NCBI RefSeq assembly: GCF_024623325.1 | Contig: NZ_JANJZD010000012.1 | Location: forward strand, 62,001 to 126,000 | Direction of reading: 5' to 3' | Length of the DNA: 64,000 bases | Source: Acetatifactor muris | GTDB lineage: Bacteria > Bacillota > Clostridia > Lachnospirales > Lachnospiraceae | Shown here: positions 34,171 to 43,711 of the stretch, in pieces | Position numbering within the stretch: position 1 is the first letter of the stretch | How the letters are laid out: each line of letters opens with the position of its first letter | Made by a program: the position numbers and the translations under genes | The notes under the pieces: model-generated | The model's database searches: none | Told to the model about the DNA's origin: nothing | What the model saw: the letters and a program-made list of their open reading frames with translations, nothing else

Positions 34171-34677
34171 GTGAAAAACATTATATGCTTTCATAATCCT
34201 GATGAAGCAAACGGATATTTAAGTAATTGGTATCTTTCGGATTTTGGTGTGAACGGGATTCGATATTCTTCCATGGAACAGTATATGATGTATCAAAAGG
34301 CATTACTTTTTGAGGATATGGAGATTGCAGCACAAATATTGGACACAGCTGATGTGGGAAAAATCAAAGCATTGGGAAGAGCTGTTAAGAATTATGAAGA
34401 TATTTTGTGGAATGGTATGCGTCAGCTTATTGTTTATCAGGGATTACTTGAAAAATTTCAGCAGAATGTGGAGTTAAAAGAGAAGCTTCTGGCTACGCGG
34501 AATCATATATTGGCAGAATGTGCAGTTCAGGACAGAATATGGGGAATAGGCCTTTCCATGAAGGATGAAAGCCGATTTGATCTGAACAGGTGGAAGGGGC
34601 AGAACTTATTGGGTTTTTCCTTAATGAGGGTGCGTGCAGCATTGGAACACTCTTCCGAAAGGGAAGACAAAAAATGA
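34171..34677 (+). CDS. NADAR-family protein inserted in the MoxR/vWA operon
   Basis: About 168 residues from GTG 34171, 7 bp after GGAAGGTGGG; an in-frame GTG at 34150 is less well placed. Family features: ICFHNPDEANGYLSNWYLSD, then YSSMEQYMMYQKALLF with the catalytic-site Glu, then AVQDRIWGIGLS and GQNLLGFSLMRVR. NADAR (YbiA-like) proteins act as N-glycosidases on riboflavin intermediates, and some remove ADP-ribose from guanine, neutralising DarT-type toxins. The gene is clearly AT-richer than yehM- and yehP-like neighbours, so it looks like an acquired cassette. It splits a pair of genes that are adjacent in E. coli. Confidence 0.88.
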   Translation: MKNIICFHNPDEANGYLSNWYLSDFGVNGIRYSSMEQYMMYQKALLFEDMEIAAQILDTADVGKIKALGRAVKNYEDILWNGMRQLIVYQGLLEKFQQNVELKEKLLATRNHILAECAVQDRIWGIGLSMKDESRFDLNRWKGQNLLGFSLMRVRAALEHSSEREDKK

Positions 34678-34713
34678 GACAACATGCTTAGAGGATGGAA
34701 AAGGAACAAAGAC

Positions 34714-35841
34714 ATGGCTGACGAACAGGAGATTTTAAACCGGTGGAGACTCGTTCTCGGGAAATATGCCTCGGGGCAGATTGACTTTTCCGGGGATGGA
34801 GTGCAGTTTATGGATATGGAGAATGTGCTGGACTATCTGTATTCCAGAGAGTACGGCGACGAGCAGGAGATACGCAAGGAGCGTTCGGGAGGAAGCGAAG
34901 GCTCTCAGCTCACGGTGCCTTACTGGCTTCGGCAGATTAAAAAGCTGTTCCCGAAGCAGACAGTGGAAGTTCTGGAGCGTCACGCATTGGAAAAATACGG
35001 GATGACCGAGCTGCTCACCGACCCGGAGGTGCTTAAGAAGCTGGAGCCCAACAAGGAGCTTCTGAAGACCATTCTTGAGCTGAAGCACATGATGAAGGGC
35101 GAAGTGCTGGTGATGGCAAGGGAGATCGTGCGGAAGGTGGCGGAGGAGATCAGCAGAAAGCTGGAGCAGGAGATAAGGGTGTCCTTTTTCGGCCAGATCA
35201 ACCGTAACGCCAGCAGCCCGGTGAAGTCGGCCCGGAACCTGGATATCAGGAAAACCATCCGGATGAATCTGAAGAATTATGATGCTGAAAACAGACAGCT
35301 GGTACTGAAAAACGTGTATTTTAATTCCAGGATGAAGAAATACAATCAGTGGCGGGTGATAATCTGTGTGGACGAAAGCGGCTCCATGCTGGATTCTGTG
35401 ATTCACAGCGCGATTATGGCGGGGATTTTTGCCAGACTTCCCATGCTGGACACAAAACTGGTGATTTTCGACACCAATGTGGTAGATTTAAGCGGCTATG
35501 TGGACGACCCTGTGGAGACACTGATGAGCGTCCAGCTGGGCGGGGGGACCAATATCGCCGGGGCACTGTCCTACTGTGAGGGGCTGATTGATTTTCCTTT
35601 CCGTACCATGGTGGTGCTTGTAACGGATCTCTATGAGGGCGGCGGATATCAGCGGCTGTACAGTACCGCCAGAGGAATCATCGAGAGCGGCGCCAGACTG
35701 GTGGTGCTGACGGCGCTGGACATGGATGCCAATCCGAATTATGACAGAAACGCGGCAGCCGCGCTGGCAGATATGGGTGCATTTGTGGGGGCCATGACGC
35801 CGGAGGAGCTGGCAGGCTGGATGGGGAAGATTATCGTATGA
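34714..35841 (+). CDS. vWA-domain protein (YehP-like)
   Basis: A 375-residue protein from ATG 34714 (MADEQEILNRWRLVLGK) after GGAAAAGGAAC; an in-frame ATG at 34684 lacks a ribosome site. The N-terminal half is helical. The vWA domain begins near 212 with the complete metal-ion-dependent adhesion site: DESGSM (Asp220, Ser222, Ser224), the Thr in GGGTNIAGAL and the Asp in VLVTDLYEGG. Such proteins dock to MoxR ATPases and recruit targets. Its stop overlaps the SWIM gene start in an ATGA. Confidence 0.92.
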   Translation: MADEQEILNRWRLVLGKYASGQIDFSGDGVQFMDMENVLDYLYSREYGDEQEIRKERSGGSEGSQLTVPYWLRQIKKLFPKQTVEVLERHALEKYGMTELLTDPEVLKKLEPNKELLKTILELKHMMKGEVLVMAREIVRKVAEEISRKLEQEIRVSFFGQINRNASSPVKSARNLDIRKTIRMNLKNYDAENRQLVLKNVYFNSRMKKYNQWRVIICVDESGSMLDSVIHSAIMAGIFARLPMLDTKLVIFDTNVVDLSGYVDDPVETLMSVQLGGGTNIAGALSYCEGLIDFPFRTMVVLVTDLYEGGGYQRLYSTARGIIESGARLVVLTALDMDANPNYDRNAAAALADMGAFVGAMTPEELAGWMGKIIV

Positions 35842-38300
35842 GTAAATGGAGAGACAGACTGGCCGATGTGGACGACGAGTATCTCATCGGCCTGAGTAAT
35901 AAGGGAATTGTGAAGCGGGCTTACAAGGATAAGGAGGAAGTTCCGGCCAGCATCGGAGCCATGGAGGAAGATGCTTCCGTAACGGTGGGGGAGGAGACTG
36001 TAACAGTACGTTTCCCTCTGGGCGACAGTAAATGCAGCTGCCCTTCCAGAAGTATGTGCAGACACATTGTACAGGCGATTCTGGTGCTGAAGGAAAGCTG
36101 CCAGAAGGAAGGCGGCGCAGGAGAAGGCGGGACAGAAGCGGCTGGGACGGGAGAAAGCGGGGCAGATGGACAGGAAGCGGCTGAGTCCCAGGAAGTTCTG
36201 ACAGCACCTGCGGAGGCGCAGAATGGCGGAGATGCTGCAAATGCCGGAGCACAGGGATGCGGGGATACCCTGACTGCCAGGGAAGGAGGCAGCGGGGAGG
36301 ATACGGCCGGATCGGAGAAAGCATACAACATAGACGATGCAGATGGTAAAGCACAGCAGAATGGAATCAATGCGGCGGAAAGACAGAGCCCGAATGAGAA
36401 GAAGCAGACCATACTTATAAAGGAAATAACAGAATACCCCTTCGAAAAACTGAAAAAAACCCTGGGAACCCGTGGATTTCAGACCTTTGTCAATCAGGTC
36501 ACGGCAAAGCAGCGACCTGAAATCCGATATTCCTCGGTGATTACGGTAAAGCTGCCGGAATACACGGTAAAGCTGCTGTCGCCGCTGGAGTATTCCACCT
36601 GTACCTGCCACAAAAAGGAACTCTGTGTACATAAGGCGTCTGCCATTCTATGGTGTCAGCTGGAGGCAGGAATTCTTACCGGAGAGAAGCTTCTGGGTGA
36701 AATCGGGGCTTCCGGACAGGCCATTGACATGGAGAAAGGAAAGGAAGCTGCCGCACAGATGAAGGCTTATCTGGAAGAGCTTTTCGGCACGGGGCTTTCC
36801 AGAACGTCAGAGGATGTGCCGGAGGACCTGGAGCGGCTGGCGGTCATCAGTCATAATGCGGGACTGGCCAGATTTGAGGGATATTTCAGAACCCTTGCCG
36901 ATGCTTACGGCAAATATTTTAAGCGAAATGCCGCCTTGAAGACAGAGGACCTCATGGCACAGATGACACGGCTGTACCGGCGTGCAACCTTGCTTTCACA
37001 GGCGAAGGATGCCGGTGCGGTGATGAAGCTTGCCGGGGAATTCCGGGCAGATTATCTGCCTGTGGGGAATCTGGATTTGATCGGAATCGGCATGGAGCAT
37101 TTCCAGAATCAGGCAGGTTACGCGGGAGAGACCATCTATTTTCTGGAAGAAAATTCCGGAAAGTGGTATACTTATACCAGTGCCAGGCCTATGTTCTACG
37201 ATTCGGGACGGCGGGGCCGCTTCACGGAAAAAGGCCAGGCCCCCTGGGGAATCAATACTACCATGGAAAATCTGCTGAACCTGCGGATTCACTTAACCGG
37301 AGCAAAATGTGACGACAGGATGCGCCTTTCCTCCAGTCAGGAGACCAGGGGAGAGATTACGGGCGAGCAGAAACTGCGCACTTCCGATGTAAAGGGATGG
37401 TATTACAGGGATTTCGAAAAGCTTTTTCAGGAACAGATAGGAAAGCAGCAGACAGGGTGGCTTTTTGAACAGAGCACTTCCGGGGAGGAAGCGTCCGGCG
37501 GCGATGGTGGAAACAGCGGGGGCAGTACCCGGAAAGGTATGGAGCTGGTATTCGTCCGTCCTGCTTCCTGTGCGAAGGCAGAATTCTCCCGGACAGGACA
37601 GCAGCTGACTTTACCGCTTTATGACCAGGCGGGCAGAGAAGTTCTGGTGGAGGTCACTTATTCCAGACAGGAATCTTCCACCATCCGGTATCTGGAGAGA
37701 ATTTCGGAGAAGAAGCTTCCCTGCTTTCTGGGGAAACTATACCTTCGAGACGGCCGACTGCGGATGTATCCGGTGGACCTGCCGGAAGTGGAGGAAGACG
37801 AGGATGCAATAACTGCAGGCCGTGAAGTGGCAATCGGCCTGGCGGACGCAAGTCAGGACAGTCAGAAGGAAGAGGCAGATGCGATGTCTGTGGGGGAAGA
37901 CAGTACGGCAGTAAAGGCTGGCCCGCACCAGGAGGCAGAAATGGATAGTCAGGCCGAGACCGTGATCTCCGGCCGGAAGCCGAAGTACCAGGTGGTGGAA
38001 GAGATTTCGGAGGAAGTGAAAAGCCTGATGGAGGACCTGTACCAGAGCGGGTTTTATACGGTTCATGACAGCACTTTGAAGGATATCGGGAAAGCTGCGG
38101 AATTAACGGAAAGCTATGGCATGAAATGCTTATCGGGGCTGCTCTCAGAGCTGAGTCAGGAAATCGCCGCAGGGCGTCATCGGATGAAGCGCCAGAACGG
38201 ACGGATGGCGGAGCTGTATACCGACATAAATGAGTACCTGTATCTCTGCAGGCAGAAAACCGCGTATGATCGGGGATGGGATTACTATAAAAGTGTGTGA
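35838..38300 (+). CDS. Protein with two SWIM zinc fingers (YehQ-like)
   Basis: An 820-residue protein starting MSKWRDRLADVDDEYLIG, in an ATGA overlap with the vWA gene. It has two SWIM motifs of CxCx5CxH form: Cys66, Cys68, Cys74, His76 and Cys256, Cys258, Cys264, His266. Between them lies a ~110-residue Gly/Ala/Glu-rich disordered linker, and a second acidic linker occurs near 650-710. SWIM domains bind DNA or proteins through zinc. E. coli YehQ has the same context but is shorter (about 670 residues by memory); the linkers would account for the difference. Confidence 0.9.
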   Translation: MSKWRDRLADVDDEYLIGLSNKGIVKRAYKDKEEVPASIGAMEEDASVTVGEETVTVRFPLGDSKCSCPSRSMCRHIVQAILVLKESCQKEGGAGEGGTEAAGTGESGADGQEAAESQEVLTAPAEAQNGGDAANAGAQGCGDTLTAREGGSGEDTAGSEKAYNIDDADGKAQQNGINAAERQSPNEKKQTILIKEITEYPFEKLKKTLGTRGFQTFVNQVTAKQRPEIRYSSVITVKLPEYTVKLLSPLEYSTCTCHKKELCVHKASAILWCQLEAGILTGEKLLGEIGASGQAIDMEKGKEAAAQMKAYLEELFGTGLSRTSEDVPEDLERLAVISHNAGLARFEGYFRTLADAYGKYFKRNAALKTEDLMAQMTRLYRRATLLSQAKDAGAVMKLAGEFRADYLPVGNLDLIGIGMEHFQNQAGYAGETIYFLEENSGKWYTYTSARPMFYDSGRRGRFTEKGQAPWGINTTMENLLNLRIHLTGAKCDDRMRLSSSQETRGEITGEQKLRTSDVKGWYYRDFEKLFQEQIGKQQTGWLFEQSTSGEEASGGDGGNSGGSTRKGMELVFVRPASCAKAEFSRTGQQLTLPLYDQAGREVLVEVTYSRQESSTIRYLERISEKKLPCFLGKLYLRDGRLRMYPVDLPEVEEDEDAITAGREVAIGLADASQDSQKEEADAMSVGEDSTAVKAGPHQEAEMDSQAETVISGRKPKYQVVEEISEEVKSLMEDLYQSGFYTVHDSTLKDIGKAAELTESYGMKCLSGLLSELSQEIAAGRHRMKRQNGRMAELYTDINEYLYLCRQKTAYDRGWDYYKSV

Positions 38301-38319
38301 AAGCTGAGGTGACGGACCT

Positions 38320-38793
38320 TTGATTCTATATCATGCAGGTAAAGAAACTGTTGAATTTCCAGAAGTACGCAAGACAAGGTATACAAAAGATTTTTCATGG
38401 GGATTTTACTGTACCAATAATTTTGAACAGGCGGTTCGATGGGCCAATCGGGGAGCAGGAGAACCGATAATTAATTACTATTCATATGAACCGGTTGATG
38501 GAGTGTCTGTATTAAAGTTCGATAATATGACAGATGAATGGCTGGATTTTATCGCAAAATGCAGAAGCGGAGGGACACATCAATATGACATTGTGGAAGG
38601 ACCTATGGCAAATGATACTGTATGGAATTATGTAAATGATTTTCTGACAGGAAGAATAAGCAGAAAGCAGTTCTGGGCATTGGCAGAATTCAGATATCCC
38701 ACACATCAGATCAGTTTTCACACTTTGTCGGCATTGAACTGCCTGATATTTGACAGGAGCGAGATCATTTATGACAGAAAAGGAAAGAAATGA
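38320..38793 (+). CDS. DUF3990 protein, predicted ADP-ribosyltransferase fold
   Basis: A 157-residue protein with TTG start after AGCTGAGGTGACGGACC. It carries the DUF3990 pattern: LYHAGKETVEFPEV, KDFSWGFYCTNNFEQAVRWA, DEWLDFIAKCRSGG, YDIVEGPMANDTVWNYVNDF and ISFHTLSALNCLIFDRSE. The YH near the start and the GFYxT strand fit the ADP-ribosyltransferase superfamily to which DUF3990 has been assigned. DUF3990 genes commonly pair with DUF3791, as here, in toxin-antitoxin-like units. Base composition is AT-richer than the flanking core genes. Target unknown; activity inferred from family only. Confidence 0.85.
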   Translation: MILYHAGKETVEFPEVRKTRYTKDFSWGFYCTNNFEQAVRWANRGAGEPIINYYSYEPVDGVSVLKFDNMTDEWLDFIAKCRSGGTHQYDIVEGPMANDTVWNYVNDFLTGRISRKQFWALAEFRYPTHQISFHTLSALNCLIFDRSEIIYDRKGKK

Positions 38794-39214
38794 TTATTTT
38801 TATGTATGTTCCTTAATTGAATATACGGCGCGCCAGACGAAGAACAGACGGCGTGTAATAACGGAAGCACTGGGCAGAGAGGGAATTGAAAAGCAACTGC
38901 ATGATGCGGAAGTCAATCACTGCCTTTCCTTTGAACAGGTGAGTGATGAGATAATAGAACAATATGAAATCCCCGGGGGAGATTTCGATACGATTACAGA
39001 ATGTAAATATACGGTTCCTGGCTTTATGGACATCGGGAAATTGTATAGTATTATGATTGAAGATTGCGCGGTGCCTGGGAAAGAGGTGGAGGAGCTGCTG
39101 AAAATATTTAACTCTTTTATCAGTGATGAAATATCGGAATTTCAGACGGACCTTTATTACCAGAACCCGAGTTATCTGGAGTGGTCTTACAGGGAGGGGC
39201 ATTTGCTGGACTGA
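38771..39214 (+). CDS. DUF3791 protein with C-terminal extension, partner of DUF3990
   Basis: A 147-residue protein from ATG 38771 (MTEKERNDYFYVCSLIEY), overlapping the DUF3990 gene by 23 bp and hence translationally coupled. Residues 1-75 are DUF3791-like (VCSLIEYTARQTKNRRRVI, HCLSFEQVSDEIIEQY). Stand-alone DUF3791 proteins are about 70-80 residues, so residues 76-147 (GFMDIGKLYSIMIED and an acidic helical stretch) look like a fused second small domain. If DUF3990 is a toxin-like transferase, this is the natural antitoxin candidate. Confidence 0.8.
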   Translation: MTEKERNDYFYVCSLIEYTARQTKNRRRVITEALGREGIEKQLHDAEVNHCLSFEQVSDEIIEQYEIPGGDFDTITECKYTVPGFMDIGKLYSIMIEDCAVPGKEVEELLKIFNSFISDEISEFQTDLYYQNPSYLEWSYREGHLLD

Positions 39215-39276
39215 TTTTTCAAATACGCGCCAGGAAGCGCAGAACAGATATAAAATTAAATTTCAGGAGGAGAACC

Positions 39277-42200
39277 ATGATTAATCCAAGAGACCAACGT
39301 ATCACTAAAATGGTAGAACTTTTCGAACAGATGAATCTGTTCACGGCGGATGAGCTGACCCTGATAGAGGATTATCTCACCGGCGCCGCAGAGGAACAGG
39401 AGCTGGAGAAGCTGACCTTCCGGGACCTGTCCGGTGTGCCGCAGGATGTGGTGAATGCCATGGTTTCACTGTTCACGGATCTGGTGAACAAGGGCAGGGA
39501 AGAGAAGGAGAAGCTGGCCAATATTCTTTTTACCGCGGGCCAGTCCACCAGCAGCAATCTGTTTCCCAGCAACTATATTTTCTTTAACAAGAAAGAAACA
39601 GTGAACATGGAGATCCCCAAAAAGGTGACGCTTTTTGCTGAGAGAGCAGGTATGAATGAATACCAGATAAGCCGTTATTCCATACAGAAAATCATAGAAA
39701 TTTCAGAAAATACTTCCGAAAATGTGAGAAAGGCTCTGGAGTATCAGAAAAGTAAACTGGACAACGGCAAAGTGCTGGTTCTGACGACTTATTTCAGGAT
39801 GAAATACAGAAATCTGAAGCTGGTAGAAAAAGGAACAGAGGAGAAAAACGGCGGAATTCTGGCCGGCGTGAGCAAAATCCTGGGCGGTAAAAGCAGTGAG
39901 AAGGAAGAGGTCGTACAGATTGATACAAAAGACATGGAGCTTTTGAAGCAGTATGAAGACATTCTGGTGAGCAGTATCTGCAACCTCTACAAAAAACAGA
40001 TGCCCCGGCTGGAGCTGGATGAAATCACCAACGCGGTGAATAATGACAGAGTGGATGGCAGAATCCTGAAAATGGCCCATGCCAATCTGCCTGTGGACCG
40101 TTTTATGCTGTGTATACTGGGAGGTACCGCTTTTGTCAATTATAAGCAGTCTGTGCGTCTGAAAAATGTGCTGAAGATATGTATTGCCGCCAATCCAAAG
40201 GAAATGCTGAATATTATGGACAACATGGATTTGCGGGGAGAGCTGAATCAGAACGGCGGAGACTATGACGAGGCATTTGGAATCGACAGCAGAAAATATA
40301 TTATCTGGGCTGCGGAGAAGATGAAGACAGGGATTCTGAACGCGCAGTTTAAACGGAACAGAGAAGTCTATCTGGACTGTATGAATGCTGTGGATTTCGA
40401 CGCTTATAATCGGATGAATGCCGTCATCCAGAAGCTGGATCCGTCCCTGTATAATGCGAAAAAAGCCACGGATATTCACAAACAGCAGACAAAGGTCATT
40501 GATGCCATTCTGCAGGTGCTGGATCCGGCTGTGAAAAATGTCGCCGGAGATTATCTGAATGGTACGACAGAGATTGAAACTCTTTATGCTTATGAGGATA
40601 AGCTGGAGCTCACCGGTTACCGCTGGGGCGGAAGGCACTGGAATATACTGCAGAGCTACCAGAGAGGCTATGGGTATGACGAGCTGAGCGACCGGTGTGA
40701 AGCGCTGCTGATGCTCTGCGGCGGTTATGCCAATACCGGCGGCTTCCGGGATGGCACCAATATTAAGACGGAGAATGTGGAACGGACTTTTGCGTCTGTG
40801 AATGCCAGGCATCTGGGGCTGAAATACCAGCTGAAGGGGTATGCGGATGCCTATGATGCATTTTATCTGGACAGGTGGAAGAATACTTTTGAAGCCGTGG
40901 GGAAGAAGATTTTCCTGGGATATCTGCAGGAGCGGCGTGAGGAGATGACAGCGGCCTTCCAGGGAGCAGGCAGTACCGGAAGAGTCTTCGGGCTTCTGGT
41001 GCTTTCCGAAGACAGGAAGGCGAATAAGGAAGCCATTCTCAGCTTTTCTCAGGACAGTGCGAAGACGGTGAAGGAAGCCCTGCTGAATATTTTGTATCAG
41101 GAAAAGGCCTGGGAGGAGGATGTGAAGAAGCTGCTTTCCTCTAAAAAGGCGGGAGAGCGGGAGATTGCTGTCCGGGTACTGACAGAGTGGGATAGTAAGG
41201 CATACCAGGAGATTCTCACGGAAGCGCTGGAAAAGGAAAAGAACGGCAAGGTCCGGACGCTGCTGGAAACTGTGCTCCATGTGGGCGGCGGAGAGTCGGA
41301 GAGCGGCAGCAGGACCCTGACCCGGGAGGATCTGGTAAAGGAGGCCCATAAGGGCAATAAAAAGCGTGGTCTGGCCTGGGCTTATGAGACACCTTTCTCC
41401 AAAGTACATACAAAAGCGGGAGAAGAGGCGCAAGAAGAATACCTGCAGGCCGTTCTCCTGAGCTATTCCTCCATGTCGCCCTGCGGGGTAAGTCCCAGTG
41501 CTGCTGCGCTGGCGGAGACGTTGGATGAAAAGGAGCTGGCGATATATGTCAATGAACTGTTTGACAAATGGATGGAAGCGGGGGCGGAGTCAAAGAAGCG
41601 CTGGGTGCTCTATGCGGCGGCTATCCACGGCGGAGATGAGATTGTGACAAAGCTTCATCACCAGATTCAGGAATGGCCTCAGGCGGCAAGAGGTGCCATT
41701 GCATCCGAGGCGGTACAGGCCCTTGCGTTGAATCCGAAGCCTCAGGCCCTGCTGATTGTGGACGGCATCTCCAGGAAGTTCAAGTTCAAGCAGATTAAGG
41801 CGGCGGCCGGAAAGGCGCTGGATTTCGTGGCTTCCCAGCTGGGAATCACCACGGAAGAGCTGGCGGACAGAATTGTGCCGGATCTGGGCTTTGATGAGAA
41901 TATGGAGCGCTGCTTTGATTACGGAGAGCGGAAGTTTACCGTGACCATTACCACCGCGCTGGAAGTGGAAGTATTCGATGAGAGCGGAAAGAAGCTGAAG
42001 AATCTCCCTTCGCCCGGAAAAAAGGACGACGAAGAGAAGGCAAAGGCTGCCTATGAAGAATTCAAACAGATGAAGAAGCAGATGAAGGCCACGGTAAGCA
42101 GTCAGAAGATGAGGCTTGAGATGGCGCTGTCCACCGGGCGGCAGTGGAGCGTGGAGGCCTGGAAGAATCTGTTTGTGAAGAATCCGGTGATGCACCAGTT

Positions 42201-42912
42201 TGCCACGGGATTGATCTGGGGCATATACGAGGACAGGAAGCTTGTGTCTACATTCCGATACATGGAGGACGGTTCTTTCAATACAGAAGATGAGGATGAA
42301 TTTGAACTGCCCGAAGGCGGGGAAGATTCCTCTCAGTATATCGGCATTGTGCATCCCATTGAGCTGACGGAGGATACCCGGAAAGCCTGGAAGGAGCAGC
42401 TGGAGGATTACGAGATTACCCAGCCCATCGAACAGCTTGACAGAACGGTATATTACAGGACGAAGGAAGAGGAAAATGAAAAGAGCCTTGAGCGTTTCGG
42501 CGGCTGTATTGTCAATGATCTGTCTCTGGGCGGAAAGCTTCAGACGCTGGGATGGTACAGAGGTTCCGTACAGGATGCGGGAGGATTCTACAGCTATTAC
42601 AGAGAGGATAAGGAGCTTGCCATGGGGGTGGAGCTTCATTTCTCCGGCAGTTTTGTGGGTGGACAGAACGAGGATGTGACTGTGTATGAGGCCAGATTCT
42701 ATAGTCTGGAAGGCACGGTGGTGAATGAGAAGGGGGAAGTGGTGCCGGCAGGGATTCGACGGGGCAGCTATGTGTATGACGAGGCGAATGATCAGAATTC
42801 CTGCTTCCTGAAGGAAGTGCCGGAGCGGTATTTCAGTGAAGTGGTTCTTCAGCTGGCCAAAGCCACCGCTTCCAGCAAGGAGAAAAATGTGAACTGGAAG
42901 TCGGTGCGGTAG
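39277..42912 (+). CDS. DUF4132-family giant protein (YehI-like)
   Basis: A 1211-residue protein from ATG 39277 (MINPRDQRITKMVELFEQ), preceded by CAGGAGGAGAACC; its length is nearly that of E. coli YehI (1210 by memory). The N-terminal two-thirds are helical with HEAT-like repeats (FGLLVLSEDRKANKEAIL, AGEREIAVRVLTEWDSK, ARGAIASEAVQAL). The C-terminal third holds the DUF4132 domain (MHQFATGLIWGIYEDRKL, IGIVHPIELTEDTRKAWK). It is the last core gene of the MoxR/vWA operon and could serve as a scaffold or sensor. No catalytic motif is recognised. Confidence 0.9.
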   Translation: MINPRDQRITKMVELFEQMNLFTADELTLIEDYLTGAAEEQELEKLTFRDLSGVPQDVVNAMVSLFTDLVNKGREEKEKLANILFTAGQSTSSNLFPSNYIFFNKKETVNMEIPKKVTLFAERAGMNEYQISRYSIQKIIEISENTSENVRKALEYQKSKLDNGKVLVLTTYFRMKYRNLKLVEKGTEEKNGGILAGVSKILGGKSSEKEEVVQIDTKDMELLKQYEDILVSSICNLYKKQMPRLELDEITNAVNNDRVDGRILKMAHANLPVDRFMLCILGGTAFVNYKQSVRLKNVLKICIAANPKEMLNIMDNMDLRGELNQNGGDYDEAFGIDSRKYIIWAAEKMKTGILNAQFKRNREVYLDCMNAVDFDAYNRMNAVIQKLDPSLYNAKKATDIHKQQTKVIDAILQVLDPAVKNVAGDYLNGTTEIETLYAYEDKLELTGYRWGGRHWNILQSYQRGYGYDELSDRCEALLMLCGGYANTGGFRDGTNIKTENVERTFASVNARHLGLKYQLKGYADAYDAFYLDRWKNTFEAVGKKIFLGYLQERREEMTAAFQGAGSTGRVFGLLVLSEDRKANKEAILSFSQDSAKTVKEALLNILYQEKAWEEDVKKLLSSKKAGEREIAVRVLTEWDSKAYQEILTEALEKEKNGKVRTLLETVLHVGGGESESGSRTLTREDLVKEAHKGNKKRGLAWAYETPFSKVHTKAGEEAQEEYLQAVLLSYSSMSPCGVSPSAAALAETLDEKELAIYVNELFDKWMEAGAESKKRWVLYAAAIHGGDEIVTKLHHQIQEWPQAARGAIASEAVQALALNPKPQALLIVDGISRKFKFKQIKAAAGKALDFVASQLGITTEELADRIVPDLGFDENMERCFDYGERKFTVTITTALEVEVFDESGKKLKNLPSPGKKDDEEKAKAAYEEFKQMKKQMKATVSSQKMRLEMALSTGRQWSVEAWKNLFVKNPVMHQFATGLIWGIYEDRKLVSTFRYMEDGSFNTEDEDEFELPEGGEDSSQYIGIVHPIELTEDTRKAWKEQLEDYEITQPIEQLDRTVYYRTKEEENEKSLERFGGCIVNDLSLGGKLQTLGWYRGSVQDAGGFYSYYREDKELAMGVELHFSGSFVGGQNEDVTVYEARFYSLEGTVVNEKGEVVPAGIRRGSYVYDEANDQNSCFLKEVPERYFSEVVLQLAKATASSKEKNVNWKSVR

Positions 42913-42936
42913 AGAAATATAGGGGGAGGGTTGGCA

Positions 42937-43638
42937 TTGCATTACGATTGTCTCATTATAGATGATGAAAAAATGCTGGCGGACAGCACGGCGGAGTACT
43001 TCAATCTGTTTGGCGTCAGCACGGCGGTTGTGTACAGCGCCGGGCAGTGTCGGGCATTTTACCGGGAGAACAGTGCCAGCCTTCTGCTGCTGGATATCAA
43101 TCTGGGGGATGGCAGCGGATTTGCGCTCTGTAAGGAGCTGCGCGAGAAAACGGAGGTTCCCATTCTGTTCGTCTCTGCCAGAACCAGTGACGATGATAAA
43201 ATTGTGGCGCTTCATATCGGAGGGGACGACTATATTCAGAAGCCCTATTCTCTGGGAGTGCTGCTGGCAAAGGTAAAGGTGGTGCTGAATCGTTTCGGAA
43301 AGCTGGAGTCAGAGCCGGGAGGGAAATCAGACAGCAAATACGTTGATAACCGGCTGACAGTGGATTTTAACATGCGGCAGGTGTTGGTGGAAGGGGAGTC
43401 AGTGAAGCTGACTTCGCTGGAATTCCGGCTGCTGTCCTATCTGATCAGAAATGAGAACCGTGTGATATCAAAACAGGAGTTGTTCGAAGAAGTATGGGAG
43501 GATAAATTCACAGGCGACGGGACGCTGAATGTGCATATCCGCAGGCTCAGAGAGGCAATTGAGCGGGAGCCGGGCAGACCGGAATACATCATTACGGTCT
43601 GGGGAGACGGCTATCGGTTCAGCGGGCAGAGGGAATGA
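42937..43638 (+). CDS. Response regulator, OmpR/PhoB family
   Basis: About 233 residues. TTG 42937 lies 7 bp after GGGGGAGG, whereas the in-frame TTG at 42931 touches it, so 42937 is preferred. The receiver has the acidic pair IIDDE, phospho-acceptor Asp53 (LLDINLGDGSG) and lysine in DYIQKPYS. The winged-helix domain contains TSLEFRLLSYLIRNENRV, QELFEEVWED and VWGDGYRF. It starts 24 bp after the DUF4132 gene but functionally belongs with the kinase at 43712 and the ABC genes beyond. Likely operators lie at 45125-45160. Confidence 0.93.
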   Translation: MHYDCLIIDDEKMLADSTAEYFNLFGVSTAVVYSAGQCRAFYRENSASLLLLDINLGDGSGFALCKELREKTEVPILFVSARTSDDDKIVALHIGGDDYIQKPYSLGVLLAKVKVVLNRFGKLESEPGGKSDSKYVDNRLTVDFNMRQVLVEGESVKLTSLEFRLLSYLIRNENRVISKQELFEEVWEDKFTGDGTLNVHIRRLREAIEREPGRPEYIITVWGDGYRFSGQRE

Positions 43639-43711
43639 AGAAATCGGCGGCACATGTCCGGATACCGTTCAGGAAGTCTGACTGTCAGGCTGATGTGGAA
43701 ATGAGGAGAAA

